Assembly: GCF_900101395.1 (NCBI RefSeq)
Contig: NZ_FMZO01000002.1
Span: 62,001 to 126,000 of the forward strand
DNA length: 64,000 bases
From: Niabella drilacis
Lineage (GTDB): Bacteria > Bacteroidota > Bacteroidia > Chitinophagales > Chitinophagaceae
Reading direction: 5' to 3'
A program made the position numbers and the translations under genes. The notes beneath the pieces are model-generated. The model saw only the letters and a program-made list of their open reading frames with translations, did no database searches and was not told where the DNA came from. Of this stretch, positions 9,178-18,770 are shown piece by piece; positions within the stretch are counted from its first letter, which is position 1, and every line of letters begins with the position of its first letter.

Positions 9178-9944
9178 TCAGCCAGCAGGCTGGCTTTCTG
9201 TCCGCCGATGATCTGAACGGCGCTGAGATAGGCGTAGAAGGGCACCAGCGTGCCCAGGATGATGATGAACAGGGTATAGCTGTAAGTGTATTCATCCCAG
9301 ATCCCGGTTATCTGCCAGGGCGTTTTTACAACGGAAATGGCCAGGCCGCCAATCAGCATTCCCCAGCCAATAACCGTTACCGCACTGTATTTTTTTTAAA
9401 GGGACACCGGCTGCAGCGTATAAATGGCCAGGGCTATGGCGGAGGCAATGCCCAATATAAGAGCAGTTCCTGAGATATTCAGGGTATGGACATTGCCATG
9501 GGTCACCAGCAAAAAAGTACCGGACACGGCCATGAGGATCGCAAGACACCCGGGCCATGCAGGTGCTTTTTTGTTTTTAAGTGCCAGGTACCCTGCAATG
9601 ATTACCGGACCTGCATATTGCAGGATGGTAGCCGTAGCAGCATTGGAATGCCGGATGGCGGCGAAATAAGTGTATTGCACCGTCAGCATGCCGGTAAGCC
9701 CAAATGATAACAGCTGGAGCCTATCTTTTTTAGTTCGCCATATTTTAAGGAGATCACTGTCTTTCTTTATCCCGGAAAAGGCCAGCAACAGGATGCCGGA
9801 AACCAGCATGCGCACGGCCATCAGCCATTCTACGTTTATATTCCGTTGCTGGAAGAGGAACTGGCTGAAGGTTCCGGAAATGCCCCACAATGAAGCGGCA
9901 AGCAATGCCAGGACAATTCCCCTCTTGGTCCGTTTTTCACTCAT
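9174..9944 (-). pseudogene. EamA-family permease, disrupted (in-frame stop and missing C-terminus)
   Basis: The first 182 codons (9944 to 9396) encode an EamA/DMT drug-metabolite permease: RGIVLALLAASLWGISGTFS, then repeated membrane helices. After YTLQPVSL there is a TAA, but the same frame continues directly as KKYSAVTVIGWGMLIGGLAI for 73 more codons with clear EamA similarity. One substitution (TTA to TAA) would explain the break. The second part also ends early (GGQKASLLAD then stop), at the SusD stop codon, lacking the final helices expected for a protein of about 290 residues. The start at 9944 is supported by a TACTTTTG -7 box at 9980-9987 on the same strand. Both defects suggest a non-functional gene; a sequencing error could explain only the first. 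Confidence 0.8.
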
Positions 9945-10105
9945 GATCCTGATATGTGTTGTAAAAATGAAAGAAGCTGCAAAAGTACGCGCAGGTGTCC
10001 TGATGAGGTCCCTGTTTTTACAGCTTTTAAAAAAGAATTCAAAAAGGGGGTACCTGTGGTCCGAAAGGGACAGGAAGCAATAGCCCCTCAAGTTACGGAG
10101 GATGA

Positions 10106-11086
10106 TCAGTAATGTAATTGCTCCAGTTCTGTGAACAGTCCTTTAAGATCCTGCTTCATGAGGTTGATATTGGACTCCAGCTGATCGTACATGTCTGCCC
10201 GGTTGTTGAGCTGCCCGGCCGAATATTTTCCACCGTTGCCGAAATAAAGCTGCGTTTTTTTGAGCTGCTTCTTCGAGGGATTGTGCGCTACCTGCCCAAA
10301 GCTGATCCATTTTTCAATCAAAAGCTCTCTTAATGATCCTGCACCTTGTTGAGCGGGATTTTTATAATTGAGATAATACCAGACAGAAGGCGGAAAGATC
10401 GATGAGGTAGCCTGCCCCTTCCAGATCTCCTTTAAGGCATTTCTTTTGTGATGAAATTCAGTGCCTGATTTATTTAACAGGATGAGCAAGCCCAGCGTGG
10501 CTTCGGCAACGCCCGTACCCACACCGATATAATCGCCGGAGTTGCCACTGTTCAGCAGGGCGCCGGTCGAAATAGCGCCCGTGGCGCCCACTACAATAGC
10601 GCCCACCGTCAGCTTTGATTCGAGCGCATCCTGTTTGCCGCTTAAATAGTTGGCGATCTGGCTGGCACGCTCTTCCTCGCAATCCATTTCGGAGGAAACG
10701 GCTGAAACTTCGAGGGAAGAAATATTGATGCGGTTCGCTATTTTCTGGGACAGCTCCAGCAGGTGCAGCCGGCTTTCTGCTGAAGGCTGCATACGATATT
10801 TCTTTTGGGCATCCGCATAGCGCCCCAGGTCATCCAGTACACCGATGGCGTGTGCCATATTGAGACTTTTGAAGCTGAATTTGGAAAGAAGGGCTGTGTC
10901 AATGATGATCTCGTGGATGGGCCTGGGCATATCAGCAACCGTATAGGTATAGACATTCTGTTGATTGCAATTGCTTTTTTCCAGCTGTGCCCGCAGCGCC
11001 GTATTTTTGATGCCGCTGCAGGAAACGGCAGCGGCAATGCCTGCGGCTGCAAGAAACATTCCTGTGTACTGTTTTGCTTTTTTCAT
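10106..11086 (-). CDS. Predicted lipoprotein of unknown function
   Basis: A 326-residue protein beginning MKKAKQYTGMFLAAAGIAAA and followed by VSCSG, a lipoprotein signal peptide with Cys at about residue 24. A Gly/Ala-rich hydrophobic segment (LTVGAIVVGATGAISTGALL) and another (GVAEATLGLLILL) lie in the middle, and the C-terminal third is helical and charged. No family was recognised. The frame stays open to an ATG at 11140, but that codon lies inside a consensus -7 box, so the start at 11086 is preferred. Confidence 0.7.
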   Translation of the reverse strand: MKKAKQYTGMFLAAAGIAAAVSCSGIKNTALRAQLEKSNCNQQNVYTYTVADMPRPIHEIIIDTALLSKFSFKSLNMAHAIGVLDDLGRYADAQKKYRMQPSAESRLHLLELSQKIANRINISSLEVSAVSSEMDCEEERASQIANYLSGKQDALESKLTVGAIVVGATGAISTGALLNSGNSGDYIGVGTGVAEATLGLLILLNKSGTEFHHKRNALKEIWKGQATSSIFPPSVWYYLNYKNPAQQGAGSLRELLIEKWISFGQVAHNPSKKQLKKTQLYFGNGGKYSAGQLNNRADMYDQLESNINLMKQDLKGLFTELEQLHY

Positions 11087-11137
11087 GCCGGCTATGGTTG
11101 TTTGATGGTCGGATTCTGTAAGATAAAATTTGTACTT

Positions 11138-11145
11138 CAAAGGTA
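11138..11145 (-). promoter_or_regulatory. Candidate -7 promoter box for the lipoprotein gene
   Basis: TACCTTTG on the minus strand matches TAnnTTTG exactly, about 50 bases upstream of the chosen start. No good -33 element was seen. Confidence 0.4.
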
Positions 11146-11191
11146 ACCTTAAAATGTAAAGAGCGGTCTCGGCCCCGGGCTTTTAAGCGCA

Positions 11192-11920
11192 TCATGGCTC
11201 CGTCTTTTGCAAAGCGAGGAAATAAGCCGGCGCTTCCAGCATGCGGCTGCCATACCAGCTGAACAGGGTTCCATCGGCCAGCAGGATCTTTGCCCCCGGG
11301 AAAAGCCGCTGCAGTGCCACCCTGTGTTTTTCTTTAAACGGATAGGGCTCTGAAGCCAGCAGGAGGTATTCGGGGGCAAGAGCCTGCAATTCGGGCAGGT
11401 TTACAACAGGGTACCGGCGCCGGGGGGCATAAAGGTTTTTGAAGCCGGCCCGTTGCATCATATCACTGATAAAAGTATCTCCCCCTACCGTCATCCAGGG
11501 GTCCTTCCAGATCAAATAGGCGGCCGTTTTTTGCGCAGGGATCCTGAGGGCTGCAAATGCCTTTTCTATAGCAGAGATCAGTGCCGCCGCATTGGCAGTA
11601 CGCAGGGTGGCAGTGCCAACGGTGCGGATCATGCTGATAGCCTCTGTGTAATTATTTACATCTGTTACCAGTACGGGAAAGCGATCCTGCAATGCCTCCA
11701 CCTGCTCCTTTATATTTTCTTCTTTATTGGCGATGATCAGATCCGGCTGAAGGGCGGTGATTTTTGCCATGTCCAGGGTCTTGGTGCCGCCTATCCTTGT
11801 TTTGGTCCGGAACCATGTTTGCGGATGAATGCAGAATTTAGTGATGCCGGTTACCTCCTGTTCCAACCCCAGGGTGTACAACAGCTCTGTTATGGAAGGA
11901 ACAAGGGATACGAGTTGCAT
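11192..11920 (-). CDS. BtuF/FepB-like helical-backbone metal or cobalamin-binding protein, apparently cytoplasmic
   Basis: A 242-residue protein starting MQLVSLVPSITELLYTLGLE, the opening of type III periplasmic-binding-fold proteins (BtuF family), followed by IGGTKTLDMAKITALQPDLI and GGDTFISDMMQRAGFKNLY. These proteins bind vitamin B12, haem or siderophore-type ligands for ABC importers. There is no signal peptide at the chosen start, and the upstream extension is not signal-like either, so it may act inside the cell or rely on an unusual export route. No ABC permease or ATPase is adjacent. Family membership is clear; ligand unknown. Confidence 0.8.
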   Translation of the reverse strand: MQLVSLVPSITELLYTLGLEQEVTGITKFCIHPQTWFRTKTRIGGTKTLDMAKITALQPDLIIANKEENIKEQVEALQDRFPVLVTDVNNYTEAISMIRTVGTATLRTANAAALISAIEKAFAALRIPAQKTAAYLIWKDPWMTVGGDTFISDMMQRAGFKNLYAPRRRYPVVNLPELQALAPEYLLLASEPYPFKEKHRVALQRLFPGAKILLADGTLFSWYGSRMLEAPAYFLALQKTEP

Positions 11921-12078
11921 GGTTCTGAAGCTGATTTGGAAATGGGAGCATTTGGAAATTCGAAAATGAAGGAACAACAGGCTTTCGGAAATAAAATCAG
12001 GTCAGCCTGTCGGCCGCCTGCTTGTCCGGTAGGTGGGCTGCAAAACAGGAAATATGAAACCTCAAATTTGAAAGGTTC

Positions 12079-12822
12079 CTATTTCTCCGCCGTATAAATA
12101 CAGCAGATCCCCAGTGTAAGCGCGGTATACCGGGCCTTTGAAAAGCCCACTTTTTCAAGGATCGCTGTAAAATCCTTACGTTCCGGAAAGGCACGGGCCG
12201 ATTGATTCAGGTATTGATACGCTTCCTTATTCTGTTTTAACAGGCCGGCGATCTGCGGCGCCACCACATTCATATAAAGCTGGTACAGTCCTTTGAAAAT
12301 ACCCGGGCGGGGGCGCGAAAATTCGATGATCAGCAATTGCCCTCCCGGTTTTAATACGCGATGCATTTCGGAAAGCCCTTTTTCCAGGTGTTCAAAATTG
12401 CGCACACCAAATGCGGCCATAGCGGCATCAAAAGAATGATCGGGAAACCGGAGGTTTTCGGAATCGCCCTGCTCCAGTGTTATCCTGTCGCTTAATCCTT
12501 CTTTTGCGATCTTCTGGCGGCCCACTTCCAGCATCTGGGCAGAAATGTCAACGCCGGTGATGTGCCGGGGGGCCAGCATCCTGCAGGCACGCAGCGCCAT
12601 GTCACCGGTTCCGGTGGCAATATCCAGTATCTGCTGCGGCTGGTATTTTTTGAGCATCCCGATGGCTTTTTTGCGCCAGGCTACATCAGTGCGGCCGGAG
12701 AGTACCCGGTTAGTGAGGTCGTACCGGGGGGCGATCCGGTCGAACATTTCTGCTACCTGTTCTTTTTTCGATTTTCCGGATTCTTTATACGGGATGATAT
12801 GATCGTGCGAAAATTCAGTCAT
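12079..12822 (-). CDS. ubiE: Demethylmenaquinone methyltransferase UbiE/MenG
   Basis: A 247-residue SAM-dependent methyltransferase. FDRIAPRYDLTNRVLSGRTD is the UbiE signature, ILDIATGTGDMAL is SAM motif I, and FGVRNFEHLEKGLSEMHRVL with KPGGQLLIIEF covers the later motifs. It catalyses the last C-methylation of menaquinone in the respiratory chain; in Bacteroidota this is the main quinone. The start at 12822 gives the usual N-terminus. An exact -7 box (TACCTTTG, 12829-12836) sits only six bases before the ATG, which would give an almost leaderless mRNA. Confidence 0.95.
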   Translation of the reverse strand: MTEFSHDHIIPYKESGKSKKEQVAEMFDRIAPRYDLTNRVLSGRTDVAWRKKAIGMLKKYQPQQILDIATGTGDMALRACRMLAPRHITGVDISAQMLEVGRQKIAKEGLSDRITLEQGDSENLRFPDHSFDAAMAAFGVRNFEHLEKGLSEMHRVLKPGGQLLIIEFSRPRPGIFKGLYQLYMNVVAPQIAGLLKQNKEAYQYLNQSARAFPERKDFTAILEKVGFSKARYTALTLGICCIYTAEK

Positions 12823-12910
12823 AAACTGCAAAGGTAACAAGAATTAGGCAGTGATGCGCAGCGGATCCCGGAAGGAACCCCGGCAGGGAACGCTTCCTGT
12901 TTTGAACGGT

Positions 12911-12956
12911 AAACGGGCCTGCATCCGTATTTATTATTAAGGATGCAGGCCCGTTT
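12911..12956. terminator. Strong hairpin terminator after the sigma/FecR/SusC/SusD locus
   Basis: Sixteen-base perfect arms, AAACGGGCCTGCATCC (12911-12926) and its reverse complement (12941-12956), enclose a 14-base AT-rich loop. It lies directly after the SusD stop in the direction of transcription and before ubiE, so it probably ends the Sus operon. The flanking T content is modest. Confidence 0.75.
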
Positions 12957-12992
12957 GTTATCGGATCCTGTAGAAAATGATCCGGTACAGAC

Positions 12993-14936
12993 TTAGTAGA
13001 TCCAGCCCGGAGTTTTTTTCAGGCTCGGGTTTTTTTCTATTTCTGCGCTTGGTACGGGGAAAATGCTGAAGTCGTTCGTGGAGGACCACTGTATGGTACC
13101 ATTGCCATTGCTTTGCTGCCCGTTGCAGGTGTGTGCTGCCGGTATGTAGCCCATATATTTGGAATACTTTGTCTGGCGCAAGGTGCCCCAGCGCAGCTCT
13201 TCGTAAAAGTTAACGCCTTCGTTCATGAGTTCCCTTCGGGATTCATCGCGGATCTTGGTCATGGCATCCTCCAGGTTGGAGAAGGTATAGGCCGGCATTT
13301 CTACGGATGTCCGGGCCCGGACGAGGTTCACTTTCTGAGCGGCTCCATCCAGGTCGCCCTGTTGTGCCAGCGCCTCGGCCCACATCAGCAGAACATATGC
13401 ATAACGGAGGATGGGTTCGTCGATCGGGTTATCATTGATATAATCCGCTTCGTAACCTTTCATAACGAACTTGCGGTGACGAAAAGCAAATTCCGCTTCG
13501 CTGGTTCCGTCCTGGCGCAGATCAAAAGGGGAGGAGATCCCCATCGTGGTCTGTGCTGCAACCGATTGGTTAGTGGCCCCCACCGGCCAGCGGTAAACGT
13601 AGGGAACGGGGGTCAGGTTGCCATTGGTGGCCTGGTTGGCATCGGTACCCAAATATTGATCGCCGTAGGGAACGATGAGGTTGGCATAGAAACGCGGGTC
13701 GCGGTTTTGCCATGCTTTCTTAAGACGGGCCTCATTGCCCTCCGCGAGGTACCTGCTCTTGGTGGCCAGCGGCGATAGTTTATTGTTGATCAGGGTAGCC
13801 ATGGCCGTGCTTACAATGGGCTGGCCGTTCGCTTCCTTATCCCGCAGGAAGTATACAAGCCGGTCTTTTTCAGGAGTGGCAAAATAACCGGGGATCACGT
13901 TTTCCCAGTTAAACGGGGTTCCGTCCTTATATTCATACAGATCAACCATTGCAGGGGGCGCACTGTATTGGGAAAAACCGGTTGATCCTGTTTTATCCCC
14001 TGCGGATCTTGTTCCTGCCATCAGCTGCATCCGCGATCCATAGCCCGGTTTGGCGATGTTCTGAAGGGAGAAGATCATTTCCACGCTTGCCTCGTTTGCT
14101 TCTGTAAACAATGCTGCATATCCTGCCTGGAAAAGATCGTAGCCGCAGCTTTGCACTTTTGCAAAATCATCGGCTGCTTTTTGTAAAAGGGGTTTATCAA
14201 TGGTTGTGCCTTCAACGACGCCGGTATTATTGTTGTAATTGTATTTGGCGCCCTGCATCAGGTATGCCCTGCCCCTCAGCGCATATGCAGCTCCCTTGGA
14301 TGCCCGTCCTTTTTCCCGGTAACGGTTCGGGAAGTTGGGCTCGTTGATGCAATCTGTAAGATCCTTAATGATCTGGTCCCATACTGCTGCTTCTGACGAT
14401 TGTGTTTTGGTGGCTTCCTCCACCGATGCCAGTGGCTCGGTATAAAGAGGAACACCGGTTCCGTAGCGCCCGTAAAGTTCGTTCAGACGCATATAATAAT
14501 AGGCCCGGAGAAATTTGCTTTCGGCCAGCAGCCGGGTGCGGGTTTCATCGTCTACTCCGCCGCCGCCGGGCTGGGAGAGGTTGAAGATCCCGTCATTGGC
14601 CCGGTGAACGCCTTCATAAAGTGTTTTCCACATGGTTGAGAAGAACTGGTCTCCGGAACCGGCCGTGCCATTCATATAGGGGATCGAACGATAGGCTTCC
14701 CCTGTCATTCCCAGGCATTCAAACGGGATGACCGTTAATCCATAAGTGGCAGAGCCATAAACGCCCCAGCCACGCAGGTTTGCATAAATGCCGGCAACGC
14801 CCTGGTTGGTTAAAGCCGCGTTGGTCCACATGTTGCCGGAAGCAACAGAATTATAGGGTGCTGTATCCAGTATTTTTGTACACGCCTGCGATGTACAGAG
14901 CGCTGCAAAAAATAAAGAATAGATGAACTGTTTCAT
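12993..14936 (-). CDS. SusD/RagB-family nutrient-binding lipoprotein
   Basis: A 647-residue SusD homologue. The signal peptide ends in a lipobox with Cys at residue 19 (SQACTKILD). The SusD core shows LLAESKFLRAYYYMRLNELY and the C-terminal region IRDESRRELMNEGVNFYEEL, the characteristic RagB signature. It starts 24 bases after the SusC stop and is the last gene of the sigma/FecR/SusC/SusD set. It should bind substrate at the cell surface and close the SusC pore. Substrate unknown. It is longer than the SusD of pair 1, mainly in the middle loops. Confidence 0.95.
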   Translation of the reverse strand: MKQFIYSLFFAALCTSQACTKILDTAPYNSVASGNMWTNAALTNQGVAGIYANLRGWGVYGSATYGLTVIPFECLGMTGEAYRSIPYMNGTAGSGDQFFSTMWKTLYEGVHRANDGIFNLSQPGGGGVDDETRTRLLAESKFLRAYYYMRLNELYGRYGTGVPLYTEPLASVEEATKTQSSEAAVWDQIIKDLTDCINEPNFPNRYREKGRASKGAAYALRGRAYLMQGAKYNYNNNTGVVEGTTIDKPLLQKAADDFAKVQSCGYDLFQAGYAALFTEANEASVEMIFSLQNIAKPGYGSRMQLMAGTRSAGDKTGSTGFSQYSAPPAMVDLYEYKDGTPFNWENVIPGYFATPEKDRLVYFLRDKEANGQPIVSTAMATLINNKLSPLATKSRYLAEGNEARLKKAWQNRDPRFYANLIVPYGDQYLGTDANQATNGNLTPVPYVYRWPVGATNQSVAAQTTMGISSPFDLRQDGTSEAEFAFRHRKFVMKGYEADYINDNPIDEPILRYAYVLLMWAEALAQQGDLDGAAQKVNLVRARTSVEMPAYTFSNLEDAMTKIRDESRRELMNEGVNFYEELRWGTLRQTKYSKYMGYIPAAHTCNGQQSNGNGTIQWSSTNDFSIFPVPSAEIEKNPSLKKTPGWIY

Positions 14937-14960
14937 ATCAATATCATTTGAATTCGTTAA

Positions 14961-17900
14961 TTAAAAAGTAATGTTCAGACCTCCGGAAATGATGCGGGGG
15001 ATGGGGTAAGACTGGAACCCTCCGCCACCGATCTCGGGATCCACACCCGGAAAGTTGGTGATGGTGAACACATTCTCCGCCGAAGCAAACAAGCGCACCC
15101 TGTTTGCATATGCTTTGGTGGTCCAGGGTTTCGGGAAGGTATAGCCGATCTGCAATGTTTTTAATTTTACGTAAGAAGCATTATACAGGTCGTTTGTGTT
15201 GCTGCGGTACGCAGAGGCTATGTTCCCGATGCGCAGATAGGGCGCATTGATATTGGCATTGGGATCAGTGGCCGGGTCATAATTGGGATCGGTTGCGGCT
15301 TTTTGAGGATCGCTGTAATAATAAATGTTACGGGCATTCAGCGCTACAATGGTTCCTTCCTGCCAGCTGGAGCTGCTCATGGAGTTAAACCCGCGCTCGT
15401 AAATATAGTAGTACATGCCGAGGTTCCCCGCCCAGGTCATATTGAGGTCAATGCCCTTCCAGGCGGCTGAGAGGTTTAAGCCAAAAGAGAATTTGGGCAT
15501 GGAAGACTTGCCTGTAAAAAAGCGGTCGTTATCATTGGTGCCATACATGCCATCCCCGTTGAGGTCGGCATAAATGGCTTCACCGTACCACAGGCCCCCG
15601 TTCTGGCCCACGCTCTGGTTGTTGAAATTATACCGGGGCTTTCCGTTCGCATCTTTTTGTGCAAGCATGGCCTTTACCCAATCCAGGTCGGCCTTGGTAC
15701 GGATCATGCCGTCCAGCGGTCCGCCGTTGGGATCGGGGGTTACGCCGTCTGCTAAATAAATATTACCGTTGCCCTGGTGCCGTTGCCAGATGTAGTATTC
15801 ATTATAGGGATGGCCTTCCACGCGTATGGTATTGCCCGATACATCGGCTACATCCCCGCGGTTGGTAACCCATGTGCGGTTACCTGTTTCATCCGTAACC
15901 CAGCCTTCCGTGAATTTTCCTTTGTATTGGGTAATGATATTTTTGTTAACCGAAAAGTTTGCGTTCACGCTGTATTGAAATTCTTTGACCCTGTCTCTCC
16001 AGCCCAGCGAAAATTCGAAACCGCTGTTACGCATGTCCGATGTATTTGTGGTGGGAGCGCCGATGGTTCCCATGGTCAGGTATACGGAAGGTGCGGCAAG
16101 GATTCCCTTTGTGAGGCGGGAGTAGTAATCGGCTTCCAGGGTGAGGCGGTTGTTCAGGAATGCCGCTTCAATACCGATGTCGGCAGATGTAGCGGACTCC
16201 CAATGCAGCAGCGAGTTGGCAATTTTGCCTTTACGCAGCCCGTCATAAACATTTCCGTCGAAGGAGTAGTTAACGGATCCGTAAGTAGCCTGCCACTCGT
16301 AATAGCCTGAGGTGGTATTACCCAGCTGTCCCCATGAGCCTCTCAGTTTCAGATTGGAGAGAACATCTTTTGTGCCCTCCATGAATTTTTCCTCGCTGAT
16401 ACGCCAGCCTGCGGAGAATGAAGGGAACATACCCCAGCGGTAGTCGGGGCCAAAGCGGGAAGAACCATCCCGGCGTACGTTGGCCTCAAACAAATAACGC
16501 TGCTTGTATGCATAGTTCAAACGCCCGAAATAGGAAACCACCGCATAATCCTGTTCGGCAGTGCCGCCTAACGTGGGAGGGAGCTTATCAAGTGCGGCTG
16601 TAAAATCCGGCAGGCTCAGGTCCAGTAACCCTGTGCGGGTGGCACTGAATCCTTTTACATTCCAATAATATCTTTCCGCTCCCAGCAGGCCCGTAATGCT
16701 ATGATCTCCGAAAGATCTCATATAGTTCAGGGTTGCGGTTGCCGTATTGTTGGCGTACCGGGTTGTACCGCGTGTGGTGGTGGCGTCGCTGCTGCCCACG
16801 CCGGGCTTTATTTCCCCGGTACGGAAGTTCTTCTTATCCACTTTTTTGCTGTAGGTGGCAGTTTCGCTGAATAAGGTCTGGTAGTTGTACCGCACCTGTG
16901 CAGAAAGCCCTTTTGTTATATCCACTCCTGCATACCAGGTGGTATTCAGCCTCGTGTCATCGTAGGAGCCGCCCCTGCTTACAACCGTTGCCAGCAGGTT
17001 GTTGGATGAAGAATTGTCTACAGCAATACCATACATTCCATCATAATAAGGCGTCATGGCGGGGGTATTCTGGAACATATAGGTGAAGTCTGTATTCCCC
17101 GGCTGCGTCCTTTCGAAGGTGGCATAGGTTTGCGTACCTACTTTCAGGAATTTGTTGATCCGGGTTTCAAGGTTCACGCGGCCCTGGTAGTTTTTTAAAC
17201 CGGTATTTTGCAGGGTGCCGGGGTTATTTAAATGACCGAACGAGAGCAGGTAGGTGGTATTTTCGCTACCCCCGGAAACAGATACCGTATGTTTTTGTGA
17301 GGTACTGGGCAAGAAAAGATAGTCGGACCATTGTGTGCTGGGATAAGCCAGGTAGTTGGGTACACCATAGGGGTTATCTGTGCTGTTGGGATCTTTTCCT
17401 TCTGCGGCCCTCCATTCATCAATGGCCTCCTTTGTATATTTGGTGGTGGCATCCCATTTGGCATTGGTGTACCAGCGATTGGCCATTTCCATGTACTCGG
17501 CATAATTGTCTTCAAAGCGGAAGGCTTTACCACTCATTTTGGTATTGGACAGCAAACCGGTATAGGTGATCCTGGGTGCCTGGCCCTTCTTTCCCTTTTT
17601 GGTGGTGATCAGCAATACCCCGTTTGCGCCACGGGAGCCGTAGATGGCGGCGCTGGCCGCATCCTTTAAAAACGAGATGGATTCAACATCTTCACTGTTA
17701 ACAGAGTTGATGCTTGCTTCGGAACCGTCAACAATGACCAGGGGCGAAAGGTAGCTGCTGTTAAAGGTGCCAACACCCCGGATGCGGATACTGGCCCCAT
17801 CGCTGCCGGGCTTCCCCGATCCCTGGTTAACGGATACCCCGGAGGCCAACCCCGAAAGGGACGAAGATAAATTCATGGTGGCGCGGCTTTCCAGCTTATC

Positions 17901-18611
17901 TGCAGACACTGTGGCAACAGCGCCGGTCAGGTTGACCCTTTTCTGAACGCCGTATCCTACCACTACCACTTCTTCCAGTTTATTCTCCACCGGGGCAAGT
18001 ATGATATCGAAACTGTCCTGGTCTGCAATGGTTATTTCTTTTGTTTCGTATCCTACAATAGAGAATACGAGTACATCACCCGGGTTGGCACTAACAGAAA
18101 AACGCCCGGTTTCCGAAGTGGTTACGCCGTTTGCAGTGCCTTTGATCGTTACCGAAACGTTTGCCAGCGGTAAACCGGCAGGATCCTTTACCACACCGGT
18201 GATGGTGCGTTTGGCAACAGCTGTGCTATCCGCGCCGGATTCGCGGGCTATAACAATGATCCGGTTGTTGGGGAGCTGTTTCCAGGCAAGGGCGGCATCC
18301 TGGAGCACTTTGTTCAATACCTCGCTGATAGTGGCATCTTTTGCATAAACGGAGGTGAAGTAGCGCTTTGGCACCACATCGCTGCTAAAATAAAAACGGT
18401 AGGGTGATCTCTTTTCAATTTTCTTGAATATCTCGGTCAGCGACACATGCTCCTCCTTCAGGCTGATCGTGTTTTGCCCGTAATTTGTGGCAGACAGCTG
18501 TAATCCGAGAAGTAAAAAGGCCAGAGATAACTTCATAATCAATAGGGTTTTCCCCAAGCGCAGGTGCATACGGCTTCCACCCCGCGCTTGATGGCAAGTA
18601 CTTTTTTGCAT
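14961..18611 (-). CDS. SusC/RagA-family TonB-dependent transporter with STN signalling domain
   Basis: A 1216-residue protein. After a long cationic N-region and signal peptide (about residues 1-45) comes an STN domain (about 50-122, SLTEIFKKIEKRSPYRFYFS), a carboxypeptidase-regulatory-like domain (135-208), the SusC box EEVVVVGYG (213-221), the plug and a barrel ending SGGLNITF. STN domains contact FecR-type anti-sigma factors, and the FecR and ECF sigma genes lie immediately upstream in the same direction, so transport is probably coupled to induction of this locus. The first ATG is kept because family members commonly begin MQK with such an N-extension. Substrate unknown. Confidence 0.95.
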   Translation of the reverse strand: MQKSTCHQARGGSRMHLRLGKTLLIMKLSLAFLLLGLQLSATNYGQNTISLKEEHVSLTEIFKKIEKRSPYRFYFSSDVVPKRYFTSVYAKDATISEVLNKVLQDAALAWKQLPNNRIIVIARESGADSTAVAKRTITGVVKDPAGLPLANVSVTIKGTANGVTTSETGRFSVSANPGDVLVFSIVGYETKEITIADQDSFDIILAPVENKLEEVVVVGYGVQKRVNLTGAVATVSADKLESRATMNLSSSLSGLASGVSVNQGSGKPGSDGASIRIRGVGTFNSSYLSPLVIVDGSEASINSVNSEDVESISFLKDAASAAIYGSRGANGVLLITTKKGKKGQAPRITYTGLLSNTKMSGKAFRFEDNYAEYMEMANRWYTNAKWDATTKYTKEAIDEWRAAEGKDPNSTDNPYGVPNYLAYPSTQWSDYLFLPSTSQKHTVSVSGGSENTTYLLSFGHLNNPGTLQNTGLKNYQGRVNLETRINKFLKVGTQTYATFERTQPGNTDFTYMFQNTPAMTPYYDGMYGIAVDNSSSNNLLATVVSRGGSYDDTRLNTTWYAGVDITKGLSAQVRYNYQTLFSETATYSKKVDKKNFRTGEIKPGVGSSDATTTRGTTRYANNTATATLNYMRSFGDHSITGLLGAERYYWNVKGFSATRTGLLDLSLPDFTAALDKLPPTLGGTAEQDYAVVSYFGRLNYAYKQRYLFEANVRRDGSSRFGPDYRWGMFPSFSAGWRISEEKFMEGTKDVLSNLKLRGSWGQLGNTTSGYYEWQATYGSVNYSFDGNVYDGLRKGKIANSLLHWESATSADIGIEAAFLNNRLTLEADYYSRLTKGILAAPSVYLTMGTIGAPTTNTSDMRNSGFEFSLGWRDRVKEFQYSVNANFSVNKNIITQYKGKFTEGWVTDETGNRTWVTNRGDVADVSGNTIRVEGHPYNEYYIWQRHQGNGNIYLADGVTPDPNGGPLDGMIRTKADLDWVKAMLAQKDANGKPRYNFNNQSVGQNGGLWYGEAIYADLNGDGMYGTNDNDRFFTGKSSMPKFSFGLNLSAAWKGIDLNMTWAGNLGMYYYIYERGFNSMSSSSWQEGTIVALNARNIYYYSDPQKAATDPNYDPATDPNANINAPYLRIGNIASAYRSNTNDLYNASYVKLKTLQIGYTFPKPWTTKAYANRVRLFASAENVFTITNFPGVDPEIGGGGFQSYPIPRIISGGLNITF

Positions 18612-18672
18612 ATATTTGTTTTGAGTTGATGAAACAACCCCCTGGAAGTTGGCGCTTCCGCGGGCATTACCT

Positions 18673-18697
18673 GAGGAGAATGTTCTATATTCTCCTC
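18673..18697. repeat. Inverted repeat between FecR and SusC genes
   Basis: GAGGAGAAT (18673-18681) and ATTCTCCTC (18689-18697) form nine-base arms with a seven-base loop, in an AT-rich gap of about 160 bases. It could be an operator or an attenuating hairpin in front of SusC. There is no T-run in the minus direction. Confidence 0.35.
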
Positions 18698-18770
18698 TCT
18701 TCTTTATTAGGATCCTTATTTGTTTTTATTCATATATTTTTTATTTTTTAATTCACGAATCATTATGCAG

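Noticed and set aside
9945-10091. Longer N-terminus for the EamA gene starting at 10091
   Set aside because: It would contain the likely -7 promoter box (9980-9987) and adds residues unlike the family.
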